The notes below the pieces were generated by a model. It made no database searches. It was not told the origin of the DNA and saw only the letters and a program-made list of their open reading frames with translations. Positions 32,932-42,178 of a stretch of 64,000 nt of DNA are shown piece by piece; positions within the stretch are counted from its first letter, which is position 1, and each line of letters opens with the position of its first letter. Made by a program: the position numbers and the translations under genes. Source of the DNA: an uncultured Bacteroidales bacterium (lineage in GTDB: Bacteria > Bacteroidota > Bacteroidia > Bacteroidales > UBA932); contig CALVDG010000011.1 in NCBI GenBank assembly GCA_944326255.1, positions 1-64,000 on the forward strand. The letters run 5' to 3'.

Positions 32932-33384
32932 ATGATACAGCGTTTGTTATTACTGACTTTCGCCATGGTTGCGACGGGATGCATGAAGACAAATCGGATT
33001 CTTCCATTTGACGCGCCCGAGTACGTCTCCAGCGACGCTCAGACGGTCACGTGCGTTCCCGATGGCCGTACAGGCTATTCCATCACTGAAGTCAGGTTCA
33101 GTATCTGCGATCTGAGCACAGAAAAAGGAGAGCAGGTAGAATACGGTTCGGTGGTGTTCAATGCCGAGGACAACTGCTGGGAGAACTCATGGTGCAGGGT
33201 ATGGCAAGAGGGAAGGAACATCAATGTATCGTTCTCGGAGAACACCAGCGAGTCCATGACAAGAGAGATATCTATCGACTACACCCCTGACGACCCTGAC
33301 CTCTTCGACTGGGGAGTCCACATGACTCAACTGCCATACGGCATGACCGAGGAAGAATACCTTCAGTGGCTCGACTCGCTTTGA
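32932..33384 (+). CDS. Small lipoprotein of unknown function
   Basis: A 150-residue lipoprotein (lipobox VATGC in MIQRLLLLTFAMVATGC). The mature domain is polar and beta-rich, with Trp/Cys-rich NCWENSWCRVWQEGRN and a segment EISIDYTPDDPDLFDWGVHM reminiscent of BACON-type beta-sandwich ends, and a helical C-terminus MTEEEYLQWLDSL. It is likely part of the same small secreted-protein group controlled from 29997-31846. No family recognised. Confidence 0.65.
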   Translation: MIQRLLLLTFAMVATGCMKTNRILPFDAPEYVSSDAQTVTCVPDGRTGYSITEVRFSICDLSTEKGEQVEYGSVVFNAEDNCWENSWCRVWQEGRNINVSFSENTSESMTREISIDYTPDDPDLFDWGVHMTQLPYGMTEEEYLQWLDSL

Positions 33385-33400
33385 TTAGCACATTTTATGG

Positions 33401-33452
33401 AAAGGCCGCTCTCAACACATATTATGACAGTCTGATCCGGAGGGCGGCCTTT
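33401..33452 (+). terminator. Probable terminator after the small lipoprotein gene
   Basis: AAAGGCCGC (33401-33409) pairs perfectly with GCGGCCTTT (33444-33452); loop 34 nt; followed by CATTTC. Long loop and weak T-run make it a moderate call. Confidence 0.55.
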
Positions 33453-33552
33453 CATTTCTGGCGACCACAGATTTTAACAACGATTCTGACCGCACACGGC
33501 GGGAATCCTGCTAGAGCGCGATTGCTCTGGCTCTCAATAACTTAACCTTATG

Positions 33553-33597
33553 AAAAGGTGCCCTGTCCGGCTTTCAAACCTCAACAGGGCACCTTTT
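33553..33597. terminator. Perfect 14-bp hairpin, bidirectional terminator-like
   Basis: AAAAGGTGCCCTGT (33553-33566) pairs perfectly with ACAGGGCACCTTTT (33584-33597), loop 17 nt. The A-rich base gives a T-run on either strand, so it could end transcripts from both sides. Confidence 0.6.
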
Positions 33598-33781
33598 ACA
33601 TAGCTCAACAGCCTGACAATAAACGCATTGCTACTTACAGACCGATCCGGCACAAAATTTTTCGCAAGCGCAATACCGATATCAGATATCATGCCGGCCG
33701 GCCTGATGGAGACCTATGCCGTCGGACGGCGGTAAGCAAGACAGCCACACGCAGCGGGACAGGTTGAGCGATAAGACGCGG

Positions 33782-34198
33782 CTACTGCTTTTCAATCTTC
33801 AGCTGCTCGATGTAGTTGCCGGTGTCGTTGGTCTTGACGAGGATGGTTACGGTGAACATGTTGCCTCCGCTGTCCAGATTGCCGACAGCGTACTTCATCG
33901 GATAGGTCCCGCTCTTGTACACTATCTCAAAACAGCGCGGGGTATAGTTCGTGAAGAAATTCCGGATAATCTGCCGGGCCTGATTGCGGCTGCAGTTGGA
34001 GACCGAGCCCATGACATCCACCTGGAGATTGTCCGCGAACCATGCCGCCAGACACTCCGCGTCCCCTTTCTGCATATACTTGGAGATAGGAATAAACACG
34101 TTGTTGTCATCGTCGTCCTCGCACACTCTTATGCTCTGGGACGATGACACGAACGGAAAAAGAAGCAACAATCCGGCTATCGCAATCAGTCTGCTCAT
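33782..34198 (-). CDS. DUF4783 family secreted protein
   Basis: A 138-residue exported protein with a signal peptide (MSRLIAIAGLLLLFPFVSSS, then QS). The mature part has the DUF4783 hallmarks VFIPISKYMQKGDAECLAAW, FADNLQVDVMGS, NQARQIIRNFF and YTPRCFEIVYKSG, a small alpha/beta (NTF2-like) domain common in Bacteroidota and usually found beside rlmH or nadC genes. Role unknown; probably periplasmic. Confidence 0.88.
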   Translation of the reverse strand: MSRLIAIAGLLLLFPFVSSSQSIRVCEDDDDNNVFIPISKYMQKGDAECLAAWFADNLQVDVMGSVSNCSRNQARQIIRNFFTNYTPRCFEIVYKSGTYPMKYAVGNLDSGGNMFTVTILVKTNDTGNYIEQLKIEKQ

Positions 34199-34261
34199 CT
34201 GTTATTCCATATTTGTCTCGTTACTTTAGCAAAATTCAGGCCACTGTGCTGTAAATTTTCT

Positions 34262-34269
34262 TACATTTG
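34262..34269 (+). promoter_or_regulatory. -7 box for rlmH and the NtrY-like kinase
   Basis: TACATTTG fits TAnnTTTG, 22 nt before ATG 34292. Confidence 0.6.
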
Positions 34270-34291
34270 TAGGCTGATATATTGTACCGAC

Positions 34292-34765
34292 ATGAGAATC
34301 ACTCTGATAACGACAGGCAAAACCACTTTCGACTACATAAAGGAAGGGATGGCCATATACGAGAAACGCATAGGCCGTTACCTGAGTTTTACCCGGACTG
34401 AAGTGCCTGCGCTTCAGAGTACGTCATCCATGTCCCCGGAAGAGATAAAACGCAGGGAGGGAGAACTCATACTCAAGAAAGTAAAGCCGGAGGACAGGGT
34501 CATCATCCTGGACGAGAAGGGCCGCCGCTTCACATCCACCGGATGGGCAGGTCATCTTGGGCACCTGATGGATACCGGCACCAAAAGCCTCGTCTTCATC
34601 ATCGGCGGAGCCTACGGCTTCTCCGACAAGGTGAGGGAACGGGCCGACGAGGCTCTGTCCCTGTCCGACATGACTTTCTCCCACCAGATTATACGGCTGT
34701 TCTTCGAGGAGCAGCTGTACAGGGCGATGACAATAATCAAAGGCGAGCCGTACCACAATGAATAG
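34292..34765 (+). CDS. rlmH: 23S rRNA pseudouridine-1915 N3-methyltransferase RlmH
   Basis: A 157-residue SPOUT-class methyltransferase acting on 70S ribosomes. The C-terminal knot has FIIGGAYGFSDKVRERADEA, SLSDMTFSHQIIRLFFEEQL and YRAMTIIKGEPYHNE, the family ending. Length matches the family exactly. The kinase gene starts 5 nt after its stop. Confidence 0.95.
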   Translation: MRITLITTGKTTFDYIKEGMAIYEKRIGRYLSFTRTEVPALQSTSSMSPEEIKRREGELILKKVKPEDRVIILDEKGRRFTSTGWAGHLGHLMDTGTKSLVFIIGGAYGFSDKVRERADEALSLSDMTFSHQIIRLFFEEQLYRAMTIIKGEPYHNE

Positions 34766-34770
34766 CGACC

Positions 34771-37700
34771 ATGACAGGTACCGTAAAAAACATATTCTCA
34801 TACATATCGCGCAAGCTGACATCCATCTTGTGGATACTGGCCTTATGCTGCTTCCTTCTCTCATTTTTCCAGTTCAATCCCACATCGGAGGACAGAAGGG
34901 CCCGGAAAGTGGAGAATCTGCTGCACAAGAGAGAGAAAGTACTGCAGTCATATGTGGACAAGGCATTTGAGGTCCCGGCTGACGAATGGATAAGGTTCGA
35001 GAATTTCCCGGAGGACATGGTCCTCTACCGGTACATCGGCAACACCCTGCAGAGCTGGGTCAACACTTTCCCCATAAGCAACGACAACATCGGCATACCG
35101 TCCTCATGGTACAGGATTCACGACCTGGGCAACAAGAACATATTCAACATACCGCTGGCCTTCCTCCGTTATGATGTCCAATACGTCAGTCTCGGCCCGA
35201 AATGGTATGTAATCAAGACGGCCCGCCAGGGCAGCATGTACGTAATCGCGGCCATCGAGGTCATGGAACAGTACCCGTCTGAGAATGCCGCTCTGGAGAA
35301 CTCATGCAACAGAAAACTGGGGCTCAACGACAAGTTCTCGGCAGTACCCCCGTATATCGACGGGACCAGCGTCGTCCACACGTCGGACGGAACACCGGTC
35401 TTTTCCGTGGTCAGGGACAATACGCTCTCAGACAACGACACTTCCTCCGCGTTCAGATGGCTCGCCCTTCTGCTGGCCACGCTTGCCATCATATACTACC
35501 AGCACACCAACAAGGGTATCAGGACCATGTTTTTCGGCCTGGGAGGCCTGCTTGTTCTCCAGATATGTACCTCCATTATGGTAAACAGCGTGCCTCTGAA
35601 CTCCGGCTTTTTCTCTCCCATGACCTATGCCGACGCGTACTTCAACTCGTTCGGGGCCCTGACGCTGTTTCACTTATTCATATTTCTCTACTGCGCGGTG
35701 GTCTTCATGTCCCGCAAAGCGGTCATCAGGAACATTTTCTCGTCATCACCCATAATCCGGAGGGCCAAGATATCCGCCCTGAGCATAAGCACGATCCTGC
35801 TGATAGGGTATATACACCACACATTCCGTTCACTGATATTCAACTCCAGCATCAACTTCGACCTGTACCGTATCAACGACATCTCCGTTTACACTATCAT
35901 CACGTATTTCATATACAGTCTGCTGGCTCTTGCAGTGCTGTTTCTGCTGGACATCCTTGTACCGACAACCAGCCGGTACTATCTCCGGAAAAGACGCAGA
36001 CATTCCAAGAAACCGGTGCTGATATATATTCTTATCGTCGCCACCTACATGAGCGGCGCTGTCGGGATCTATGGATTCCAGAAAGAATGCGAGAATATCA
36101 GAGTTCTCACCGGCCGTATGGCCATCGAACGGGACCTGAATCTGGAAATGCAGCTTCAGGCCATGGAGAAGAGTATCATATCTGACCCGTTTATCCGCAG
36201 GCTGACCGGCAATCCGGAGTATGAGAACATCATCCTGAACAGACTGGCCGAGAGATACTTCTACAACATATTACCAGAATACGACATCCGCCTCACCATC
36301 TGCAATGCCTATCAGAGCATAAAGCCGGACGAATATTCCTCGCCCAAGAACTGCTTCAGACATTACGAGGAGATCATTAACAATTACGGAATACCGCTCA
36401 CAGACGTATCCGCATTCTATTACCTGGACTACTTCCGGGACTACATAAGCTATCTGGGAGCATTCAGTATCTTCCGGAAAGGAGTCAGGTACGACATGTA
36501 CATAGAGATTGAGTCCAAGGTCAGCTCGGACAATATCGGATATCCCTCGGTACTGCTGAACAACCCGCGTTCCCTGTCCTCCATAGCCTACCCCTACTCA
36601 GTCGCACGGTACCACAACGGCAGGCTGACCAGTCATCAGGGACGGTACAATTTCCCGGTATCCATCAACGTCAACATATACGAAGACGGTTTCTCGCACT
36701 ATTTCTACAGGGACAACGTTGTCTTCATCAACAAACTGCCGGGGACAAACCTGATTGCAGTAAGCAGACCGGCCCGAGGCCTGTTCCCGTCACTTATATC
36801 ACTCTCATACCTGTTCCTGCTCCTGGCCCTTGTCATTATCGGGATTCCCGGCCTGCTCAAGAAAAGACACAAGGAGTCCCTGCTGAGGCCGAAACGGTCA
36901 TTCCGCATGAAGATGACCATATTCATCACGGCATTCACGGTGATCGCCCTGATCATGATGGCCATCGGCAGCGTCGTCATCATCATCGGCTACATGGACA
37001 CCAACAACAGCACCATGATGGAGGAGAAAGTGCTGTCCGTACAGAACACGCTTGCACAGATATCAAAGAACACGGACTCCTACAGCGAGCTCAGCGCGGC
37101 CGAGATTCTCAGCGTCATCAACGACATCTCCAGAAGTGCCCAGATGGACATCAACATCTACGACCCGAAAGGCAGGCTCATCCACACCACCAAGCCGGAA
37201 GTGTTCAACGAATATCTCCTCAGCACCAGGATGAACTCCGAGGCGTTCTACGAGCTGGCCATCAACAAGAGGACCCAGGTCATGCAGGAAGAGCACATAT
37301 CCGCGCTCAGCTACTATTCCCTGTACACCCCCGTATACAACAGCGACGGAAGACTGATAGCCATAGCCAACATCCCGTACTTCATATCCGAGACCAATTT
37401 CGAATATGACACCTCGCCCATCGTGGCCGCCATAATCAACCTCTACATACTCTTCATCATAGCCGCGATCCTGATAGGCATGGCCATTTCCAACTCCATA
37501 ACCAAACCTCTGAAAGAGATCAACCGCAACATGCTTGAGATGGATATCACCCACAAGGCCGAGCACATCAACTACAAGGCCGACGACGAGCTGGGACTGC
37601 TGGTACGCACCTACAACAAGATGATCGACGACCTGGACCGCAGTACCAGAGAGCTTGCACAGAACGAAAGGGAAAAAGCCTGGAGCGAGATGGCCCGCCA

Positions 37701-38361
37701 GATTGCCCACGAGATCAAGAACCCGCTTACTCCCATGAAGATAAGCATACAGCATCTGGTCTTCATAAAGAAGCAGGGCAATCCGGAGTGGAAAGACCGT
37801 TTCGATGCCCTCGCCTCCATGCTCATAGAGCAGATAGACATCCTGTCCAACACCGCCAGCGAGTTCTCCAGCTTCGCCAAACTGTATCAGGAGGAGCAGA
37901 CTGAAGTCGATCTGGTAGAGATCCTGTCGGAGCAGGAAGTACTGTTCAACAACAGGGAAAATATCGAGATGAACTTCCGCAGCCAGGTGGAAAAGGCTGT
38001 GGTTCTGGCCAGAAAGGAGCAGATTACAAGGACTTTCGTCAATCTCATAACCAATGCCATCCAGGCAGTGGAGAACAAGGAGAACGGAATAATAAACATC
38101 ACGCTGAGAGTCATCTCCGGATACTATCAGGTAGATGTGGAAGACAATGGGGAAGGTGTCTCAAAGGAGAATATGGAAAAACTGTTCCATCCCAACTTCA
38201 CCACCAAGACCAGAGGTTCCGGACTCGGACTGGCCATCTGCAAAAGCATCATAACGCAGAGCCACGGAGAGATAAACTACTACCAGTCGGCCTCCCTGGG
38301 CGGAGCAGACTTCTCCGTCAGACTGCCGGTACACACCGTAGCCGACGACGACAACACCTAA
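34771..38361 (+). CDS. NtrY-like multi-pass sensor histidine kinase
   Basis: A 1196-residue kinase. N-terminal helix at about 16-35, an extracytoplasmic domain, a bundle of about six membrane helices (residues 225-430), a second large extracytoplasmic domain (about 430-670), two more helices, another sensor domain, a final helix (SPIVAAIINLYILFIIAAIL), HAMP (about 910-965), HisKA with the H-box IAHEIKNPLTPMKISIQHL, and HATPase_c with NLITNAIQAV and FTTKTRGSGLGLAICKS. It faces its likely response regulator gene tail to tail, with stop codons overlapping (38358-38361). Far longer than proteobacterial NtrY (about 700 residues), due to the extra membrane bundle and sensory domains. Confidence 0.9.
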   Translation: MTGTVKNIFSYISRKLTSILWILALCCFLLSFFQFNPTSEDRRARKVENLLHKREKVLQSYVDKAFEVPADEWIRFENFPEDMVLYRYIGNTLQSWVNTFPISNDNIGIPSSWYRIHDLGNKNIFNIPLAFLRYDVQYVSLGPKWYVIKTARQGSMYVIAAIEVMEQYPSENAALENSCNRKLGLNDKFSAVPPYIDGTSVVHTSDGTPVFSVVRDNTLSDNDTSSAFRWLALLLATLAIIYYQHTNKGIRTMFFGLGGLLVLQICTSIMVNSVPLNSGFFSPMTYADAYFNSFGALTLFHLFIFLYCAVVFMSRKAVIRNIFSSSPIIRRAKISALSISTILLIGYIHHTFRSLIFNSSINFDLYRINDISVYTIITYFIYSLLALAVLFLLDILVPTTSRYYLRKRRRHSKKPVLIYILIVATYMSGAVGIYGFQKECENIRVLTGRMAIERDLNLEMQLQAMEKSIISDPFIRRLTGNPEYENIILNRLAERYFYNILPEYDIRLTICNAYQSIKPDEYSSPKNCFRHYEEIINNYGIPLTDVSAFYYLDYFRDYISYLGAFSIFRKGVRYDMYIEIESKVSSDNIGYPSVLLNNPRSLSSIAYPYSVARYHNGRLTSHQGRYNFPVSINVNIYEDGFSHYFYRDNVVFINKLPGTNLIAVSRPARGLFPSLISLSYLFLLLALVIIGIPGLLKKRHKESLLRPKRSFRMKMTIFITAFTVIALIMMAIGSVVIIIGYMDTNNSTMMEEKVLSVQNTLAQISKNTDSYSELSAAEILSVINDISRSAQMDINIYDPKGRLIHTTKPEVFNEYLLSTRMNSEAFYELAINKRTQVMQEEHISALSYYSLYTPVYNSDGRLIAIANIPYFISETNFEYDTSPIVAAIINLYILFIIAAILIGMAISNSITKPLKEINRNMLEMDITHKAEHINYKADDELGLLVRTYNKMIDDLDRSTRELAQNEREKAWSEMARQIAHEIKNPLTPMKISIQHLVFIKKQGNPEWKDRFDALASMLIEQIDILSNTASEFSSFAKLYQEEQTEVDLVEILSEQEVLFNNRENIEMNFRSQVEKAVVLARKEQITRTFVNLITNAIQAVENKENGIINITLRVISGYYQVDVEDNGEGVSKENMEKLFHPNFTTKTRGSGLGLAICKSIITQSHGEINYYQSASLGGADFSVRLPVHTVADDDNT

Positions 38362-39515
38362 TTGGGAAGGGCGAACATCATCACGTCATCCTTGGTGATG
38401 CGTGCGTTGGAGAGAATCAGCAGACGCTCCACCACGTTGTGCAGCTCGCGGATATTGCCGCTCCAGGCATGGGCACACAGTTCCTCCACGGCATCCGCGT
38501 CTATCTCCTTGACCGGCTTGCCGGACTCGCGGCAGATCTGCTTGATGAAATAGTCTATCAGCAGCGGTATGTCCTCCCGCCTCTCCGCCAGCGAAGGCAC
38601 TCTTATGACGATGACGCTTATACGGTGGTAGAGGTCCTCGCGGAAATTGCCCTTGGCTATCTCCTCCCGGAGGTTCTTGTTGGTAGCCGCTACCACTCTT
38701 ACATTGACCGTTATGTCCTTGTCTCCGCCGACCTTGGTGAGCTTGTTCTCCTGCAGTACGCGGAGCACCTTGGCCTGGGCCGCCAGGGACATATCGCCGA
38801 TCTCGTCCAGAAAAAGGGTACCGCCGTCAGCCTGCTCGAACTTGCCCTTATGCTGCTTCTGAGCTCCGGTAAACGCGCCCTTCTCGTGACCGAAGAGCTC
38901 GCTCTCGATAAGCTCGCTCGGGATAGCCGCACAGTTGACCTCGATAAAAGGCATCGACGAGCGGTCGCTCTTCTCGTGCAGCCAACGGGCTACGAGCTCC
39001 TTACCGGTACCGTTGGCTCCCGTTATGAGCACCCTCGCATCGGTCGGGGCCACCCGGTCTATCATATTCTTGATACGGACTATGGCGGGCGACTCGCCTA
39101 TGATCTCCTGCACTCCGCCCACTTTCTTCTTAAGAGCCTTGGTCTCGCGGACCAGCGTACTCTTGTCCGTGGCATTTTTCAGAGTGATAAGTATCCTATT
39201 CAGATCCAGCGGCTTCTGGATGAAATCATAAGCCCCTTTCTTTATACACTCCACGGCCGTATCTATGGAGCCGTGCCCGGAGATCATCACCACAGGGGCC
39301 TCGTTGCCGCTTTCGGAGAGCTTGTCCAGCACCTCCACCCCGTCCATGCCCGGCATCTTGATATCGCAGAATATCACATCGAAATTGCCGGCCGCTGCGG
39401 CCTCCAGTCCCGACGCGCCGTCCTCGGCCAGCGATATCTCATGTCCTTCAAACTCCAGTATCTCCTTTAGCGTGTTGCGGATACTCCGCTCGTCATCTAT
39501 AATAAGAATCTTCAT
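38358..39515 (-). CDS. NtrC-like sigma-54 response regulator without Fis domain
   Basis: A 385-residue regulator. Receiver domain with the phosphoacceptor Asp in VIFCDIKMPGMDG, then a full AAA+ domain: Walker A GANGTGKE, sigma-54 contact loop ELFGHEKGAFTGAQ, Walker B GTLFLDEIGDM, and the GNIRELHNVVERL segment. The protein stops about 20 residues after this, so the usual C-terminal Fis helix-turn-helix is missing; it could work from solution or through a partner. Start ATG 39515 (an 8-codon longer ORF start is a shadow). Convergent with its probable kinase. Confidence 0.92.
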   Translation of the reverse strand: MKILIIDDERSIRNTLKEILEFEGHEISLAEDGASGLEAAAAGNFDVIFCDIKMPGMDGVEVLDKLSESGNEAPVVMISGHGSIDTAVECIKKGAYDFIQKPLDLNRILITLKNATDKSTLVRETKALKKKVGGVQEIIGESPAIVRIKNMIDRVAPTDARVLITGANGTGKELVARWLHEKSDRSSMPFIEVNCAAIPSELIESELFGHEKGAFTGAQKQHKGKFEQADGGTLFLDEIGDMSLAAQAKVLRVLQENKLTKVGGDKDITVNVRVVAATNKNLREEIAKGNFREDLYHRISVIVIRVPSLAERREDIPLLIDYFIKQICRESGKPVKEIDADAVEELCAHAWSGNIRELHNVVERLLILSNARITKDDVMMFALPN

Positions 39516-39536
39516 AACCGTAAAATCAACTATCGG

Positions 39537-39544
39537 CAAATATA
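39537..39544 (-). promoter_or_regulatory. -7 box for the NtrC-like regulator
   Basis: Minus strand TATATTTG fits TAnnTTTG, 21 nt before ATG 39515; divergent from the dnaX promoter. Confidence 0.6.
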
Positions 39545-39599
39545 TACAATTTTAATGCCTATTTGCGAGGAATTTTGCAGGAGTTCGGGAAGTAGTGAC

Positions 39600-39607
39600 T
39601 ATATTTG
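39600..39607 (+). promoter_or_regulatory. -7 box for dnaX-lptB
   Basis: TATATTTG fits TAnnTTTG, 14 nt before ATG 39622; TTTTG at 39573-39577 may be the -33 element. Confidence 0.6.
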
Positions 39608-39621
39608 TACGATTATCGGTT

Positions 39622-41421
39622 ATGGAACAGTTTATAGTATCAGCCAGGAAATACAGACCGGACACTTTCGAGTCACTCATAGGCCAGGAGAACATCGCCA
39701 GGACCTTGAAGAACTCCATCCTGCGCGGGCAGCTGGCCCACGCATACCTCTTCTGCGGTCCGCGCGGAGTCGGCAAGACCACCACCGCCAGGATCTTCGC
39801 CAAGTCCATCAACTGCCTCAACCCGGGTCCCGACATGGAGCCGTGCGGCAAGTGCGAGTCCTGCATGTCCTTTTCCGAGGGCCGCTCCTACTGTATCCAT
39901 GAGCTGGATGCCGCCTCCAACAACTCCGTGGACGACATCCGCAACCTCACCGAGATGGTCCGCATACCGCCCCAGATCGGCAAGTACAGCGTCTACATCA
40001 TCGACGAGGTCCACATGCTCTCCTCCGCCGCGTTCAACGCCTTTCTGAAGACCCTGGAAGAGCCGCCGGCCCACGCCATCTTCATCCTGGCCACCACCGA
40101 GAAGCACAAGATACTGCCGACTATCCTGTCCCGCTGCCAGACATTTGACTTCAACCGCATATCCGTCCCCGACATAGTGCGCAACCTGGAGGACATAGCC
40201 TCCAAGGAAGGCATAGCTATCGACAGCGCCAGCCTGCACGTCATAGCCGTAAAGGCCGACGGAGCCATGAGGGATGCCCTGACCATATTCGACCAGATAG
40301 TGGCATTCTGCGGCAAGGACGTGAAGTACGAAGATGTGATCCGGGATCTCAACGTACTGGACTACGAATATTATTTCAAGATCATAGACAATTCTCTGGC
40401 AGGAGACTACATATCCTCCCTGCTGCTTTTCGACGAGATACTGTCCAAAGGCTTCAATGCCCTGTATTTCGTCTCGGGCCTGAGCTCGCACCTGAGGGAT
40501 CTGCTCGTATGCCGCAGTTCCGGCAGCTCGGCCCTGCTCTCACTGCCTCCTACCCTGATTGACAGGTATAGGGAACAGGCCTCGCGCTGTTCCGTGCCGT
40601 TTATCTTCTCGTCCCTGAACATCACTATGGGCTGCGAGGCGGCATACCGCCAGAGCGGCAACCAGCGGCTGCTCATAGAGTTCGCCCTGATGCGGCTGGC
40701 CGAGAAAGCCCTGCCCCAACAGCCCGACGCAGTACCAACTCCGCCTGTATCCGCACACTCAGCGGCAGAAAAAGCCACCCCGGCACAGACGGCATCCCCG
40801 GCTCCCGTACCGGCTGTCACTCAGACAGAGCCGGTTCCGTCATCACCGGCAGGACCTCCCGTAACCGCCAGGACCACTGTAGAGGATTCCGCACAGACAC
40901 CTCCGCAGCAGCCCCGCGCTGCCGGGACAGCCTCCGGGATAAAAGTACCTGGTCTGAGCCTGAAGGACATGATGAGCCGGGCCAAGGAGAACGAGACCTC
41001 CGGGAAAGACAGCGCGGAGATCCTCAGCGATGAGCCGCTGACATTCGAAGGCATAATGAACGCCTGGCAGAGTCTGGCCGAATCCTGGAAGGCGGCCGGC
41101 AGGGGCAGCATGTACACAGCCATGACGCTGCACAGTCCGGGCATAGATATTGACAGCGGCACATTGACCTTCTACGTCAGCAATGCCGCACAGCAGGACT
41201 TCATCAGGGAGAAAAACCTCTCCAAGATGGAAGCCACCATGCGGAGAACATTAAGGAACAGAACAGTGAAAATAGATGTCCAGATCTACGAGTCCGGGGA
41301 CAGCGGATCTTCCAAGAAGGCCTCTGCGCCCTACATGCCTACGGACAAGGCCAAGTTTCTGGCAAGCAAGAAGCCGGAGCTGGGAGAACTCGTAAAGGAC
41401 CTGGACCTGGATGTCAAATAA
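39622..41421 (+). CDS. dnaX: DNA polymerase III subunit gamma/tau
   Basis: A 599-residue clamp-loader ATPase. [20 protein letters not shown] at the start, Walker [21 protein letters not shown], a zinc-binding cysteine group ([17 protein letters not shown]), Walker [12 protein letters not shown] and the SRC motif LSRCQTFDF. After about residue 370 there is a Pro/Ala-rich linker and then a Bacteroidota-type C-terminal domain. I saw no classical slippery A-run for programmed frameshifting. Start is ATG 39622, not the longer ORF start that crosses the promoter. It overlaps lptB by 11 nt. Confidence 0.95.
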   Translation: MEQFIVSARKYRPDTFESLIGQENIARTLKNSILRGQLAHAYLFCGPRGVGKTTTARIFAKSINCLNPGPDMEPCGKCESCMSFSEGRSYCIHELDAASNNSVDDIRNLTEMVRIPPQIGKYSVYIIDEVHMLSSAAFNAFLKTLEEPPAHAIFILATTEKHKILPTILSRCQTFDFNRISVPDIVRNLEDIASKEGIAIDSASLHVIAVKADGAMRDALTIFDQIVAFCGKDVKYEDVIRDLNVLDYEYYFKIIDNSLAGDYISSLLLFDEILSKGFNALYFVSGLSSHLRDLLVCRSSGSSALLSLPPTLIDRYREQASRCSVPFIFSSLNITMGCEAAYRQSGNQRLLIEFALMRLAEKALPQQPDAVPTPPVSAHSAAEKATPAQTASPAPVPAVTQTEPVPSSPAGPPVTARTTVEDSAQTPPQQPRAAGTASGIKVPGLSLKDMMSRAKENETSGKDSAEILSDEPLTFEGIMNAWQSLAESWKAAGRGSMYTAMTLHSPGIDIDSGTLTFYVSNAAQQDFIREKNLSKMEATMRRTLRNRTVKIDVQIYESGDSGSSKKASAPYMPTDKAKFLASKKPELGELVKDLDLDVK

Positions 41422-42178
41422 CGAGAATATGAGACTTTACAGCGACAATCTGATTAAGAAATACGGAGCGAGAACCGTCGTAAAAGGCGTATCCATCAAC
41501 GTGGAGCAGGGCGAGATAGTCGGACTGCTCGGGCCCAACGGAGCCGGCAAGACCACCAGCTTCTACATGATTACAGGACTCATCAAGCCCAACGCCGGAC
41601 GCATATTCCTCAACGACGAGGAGATAACTGACCTGCCCATGTACCGCAGGGCGCAGAAGGGACTGGGCTACCTGGCACAGGAGGCCTCCGTCTTCCGCAA
41701 GATGTCGGTGGAGAACAACATCATGTCGGTAATGGAGTTCTCGCATTTCTCCAAAAAGGAGCGGAGGGACAGGCTTGAGTCGCTTATCGACGAGTTCGGT
41801 CTGGCGAAGGTCCGCAAGAGCTACGGTATCCAGCTCTCGGGAGGCGAGCGGCGCCGCTGCGAGATAGCCCGCGCCCTGGCCATCGACCCCAAGTTCATCC
41901 TGCTGGACGAGCCGTTCGCCGGAGTGGATCCCATCGCCGTTGAGGACATCCAGCACATCATCGCCAAGCTCAAGACCAAGAATATCGGAATCATCATCAC
42001 CGACCACAACGTCCATGAGACCCTGGCCATCACTGACAGGGCCTACCTCCTGTACGAGGGCAGCATCCTGGAGAGCGGTACTGCCGAGGAGCTGGCGGGC
42101 AATCCCGAAGTCCGCAAGAAATACCTCGGCCAGAACTTCGAGCTCCGCAAGGCCGTCCTCCGTCCCCGCGACAATTAA
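41411..42178 (+). CDS. lptB: LPS export ABC transporter ATP-binding protein LptB
   Basis: A 255-residue ATPase that powers lipopolysaccharide extraction by LptFG. Walker [41 protein letters not shown] (the LptB-typical Q-loop region), signature [16 protein letters not shown], Walker [14 protein letters not shown] and switch [10 protein letters not shown]. Starts inside the dnaX 3' end; its TAA directly abuts the TAA of the convergent ispH (TAATTA at 42176-42181). Confidence 0.95.
   Translation: MSNNENMRLYSDNLIKKYGARTVVKGVSINVEQGEIVGLLGPNGAGKTTSFYMITGLIKPNAGRIFLNDEEITDLPMYRRAQKGLGYLAQEASVFRKMSVENNIMSVMEFSHFSKKERRDRLESLIDEFGLAKVRKSYGIQLSGGERRRCEIARALAIDPKFILLDEPFAGVDPIAVEDIQHIIAKLKTKNIGIIITDHNVHETLAITDRAYLLYEGSILESGTAEELAGNPEVRKKYLGQNFELRKAVLRPRDN

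Larger units (their letters stand above)
33385..33781. other. 397-nt gap with two strong hairpins, no convincing gene
   Basis: Contains two perfect hairpins (33401-33452 and 33553-33597, listed separately). ORFs here are short and read as noise; the last 180 nt show neither promoter box nor coding bias. The gap separates the plus-strand lipoprotein gene from the convergent DUF4783 gene. Confidence 0.5.

Noticed and set aside
33558..33767. A 69-codon plus-strand frame in the intergenic gap
   Set aside because: It starts inside a hairpin, has no promoter or export signal, and its composition is unlike the neighbouring genes.
39622..39640. Shared MEQFIV start between DnaX and GG-peptide precursor 2
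   Set aside because: Only six residues; no other similarity. Chance.
40760..40785. Possible slippery site for dnaX frameshifting (GAAAAAG run)
   Set aside because: The A-run is short, not in the A-AAA-AAG phase, and no stem-loop follows; the zero frame stays open with a normal C-terminal domain.
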